Shown here piece by piece: positions 5,713-5,876 of a stretch of 5,876 bases of DNA. Location of the stretch: assembly GCA_030740295.1 (NCBI GenBank), contig JASLXP010000261.1:1-5876 (forward strand), read 5' to 3'. Below the pieces are notes generated by a model. The model ran no database searches. It was not told the DNA's origin and saw only the letters and a list, made by a program, of their open reading frames with translations. Position 1 is the stretch's first letter; each line of letters begins with the position of its first letter. Both the position numbers and the translations under genes were made by a program. Source of the DNA: Planctomycetota bacterium. Its GTDB lineage: Bacteria; Planctomycetota; PUPC01; JACPCR01.

Positions 5713-5718
5713 CTCCTT
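5713..5718 (-). promoter_or_regulatory. Strong Shine-Dalgarno site for the SGNH hydrolase
   Basis: AAGGAG on the minus strand, eight bases before ATG 5704, decides the start against the upstream in-frame ATG at 5788. It is the clearest ribosome binding site on the right side of the window; bioF and the Fur-family gene lack comparable ones. Confidence 0.8.
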
Positions 5719-5809
5719 TTCGGTTGAGATGGTGGATGATTGTTTTGCTGCAGTTGGTTGAATCCCAGCGTGAAGCGATGTGAGTCACTTCTGTCTCAAT
5801 ACTAAAGTG

Positions 5810-5876
5810 TCATAGGGTTTTCAATGCCTCACGGGCTTCTTGAATGATCGGGGCATCCGCGCTCTGTGCTCCGTAA
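5810..5876 (-). CDS. Possible C-terminal end of a gene cut by the window edge
   Basis: A minus-strand frame open from the right edge ends at TGA (5810-5812) and reads YGAQSADAPIIQEAREALKTL. It looks like a natural helical protein C-terminus, with an amphipathic QEAREALKTL end. Only 21 residues are visible, so no family can be named. It would lie 105 bp upstream of the SGNH hydrolase on the same strand and might belong to the same transcription unit. It could also be a chance open frame. Confidence 0.4.
   Translation of the reverse strand, partial: YGAQSADAPIIQEAREALKTL

Noticed and set aside
5255..5761. Plus-strand open frame of 168 codons over the SGNH hydrolase
   Set aside because: It is the antisense of a gene with clear family motifs and has no recognisable domain itself.
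5705..5788. N-terminal extension of the SGNH hydrolase from ATG 5788
   Set aside because: A strong AAGGAG is correctly placed before ATG 5704, and the extension carries no signal peptide or conserved motif.

Overview
The window looks like a piece of a chromosome from a Gram-negative-type bacterium, where a decayed genomic island meets ordinary housekeeping DNA at a tRNA gene. The integrase relics resemble tyrosine recombinases I associate with Planctomycetota, Lentisphaerota and Hydrogenedentota genomes, and the SGNH hydrolase carries a GxHD-type block III that I also recall from planctomycete-like proteins. The phylum assignment is therefore a tentative impression from family resemblance, not a result.

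Left part (1-3053), the probable island. Bases 1-601 (minus strand) hold the catalytic core of a tyrosine recombinase broken by two frameshifts and cut at its 5' end. Directly abutting it, on the plus strand, are two intact genes that look more A/T-rich than the rest: a family-2 glycosyltransferase (606-1517) and a sulfotransferase-like protein with a recognisable PAPS-binding P-loop (1602-2594). Together they look like glycan assembly or decoration cargo. From 2595 to 2741 there is no gene, only two imperfect GC-rich hairpins. From 2742 to about 3053 (minus strand) lies an open frame resembling the C-terminal tail of the same kind of integrase, ending against the 3' end of a tRNA gene.

Boundary (3054-3176). 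A complete tRNA-Ala(GGC) with encoded CCA sits on the minus strand with a good sigma70-type promoter just upstream. It is the natural candidate for the island's attachment site.

Right part (3177-5876), the probable core genome. A Fur-family metalloregulator (minus) is divergent from bioF (plus, 8-amino-7-oxononanoate synthase, biotin synthesis). BioF carries an unusual in-frame insertion of roughly 60 residues before its last conserved block. It overlaps by 6 bp, tail to tail, with a small cytoplasmic SGNH/GDSL hydrolase (minus). The window ends in what may be the C-terminal tail of one more minus-strand gene.

I do not see a CRISPR array, a toxin-antitoxin pair or a clearly new defence system. 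The most distinctive points are the island structure with integrase relics in an order that one split gene cannot explain, and the BioF insertion.
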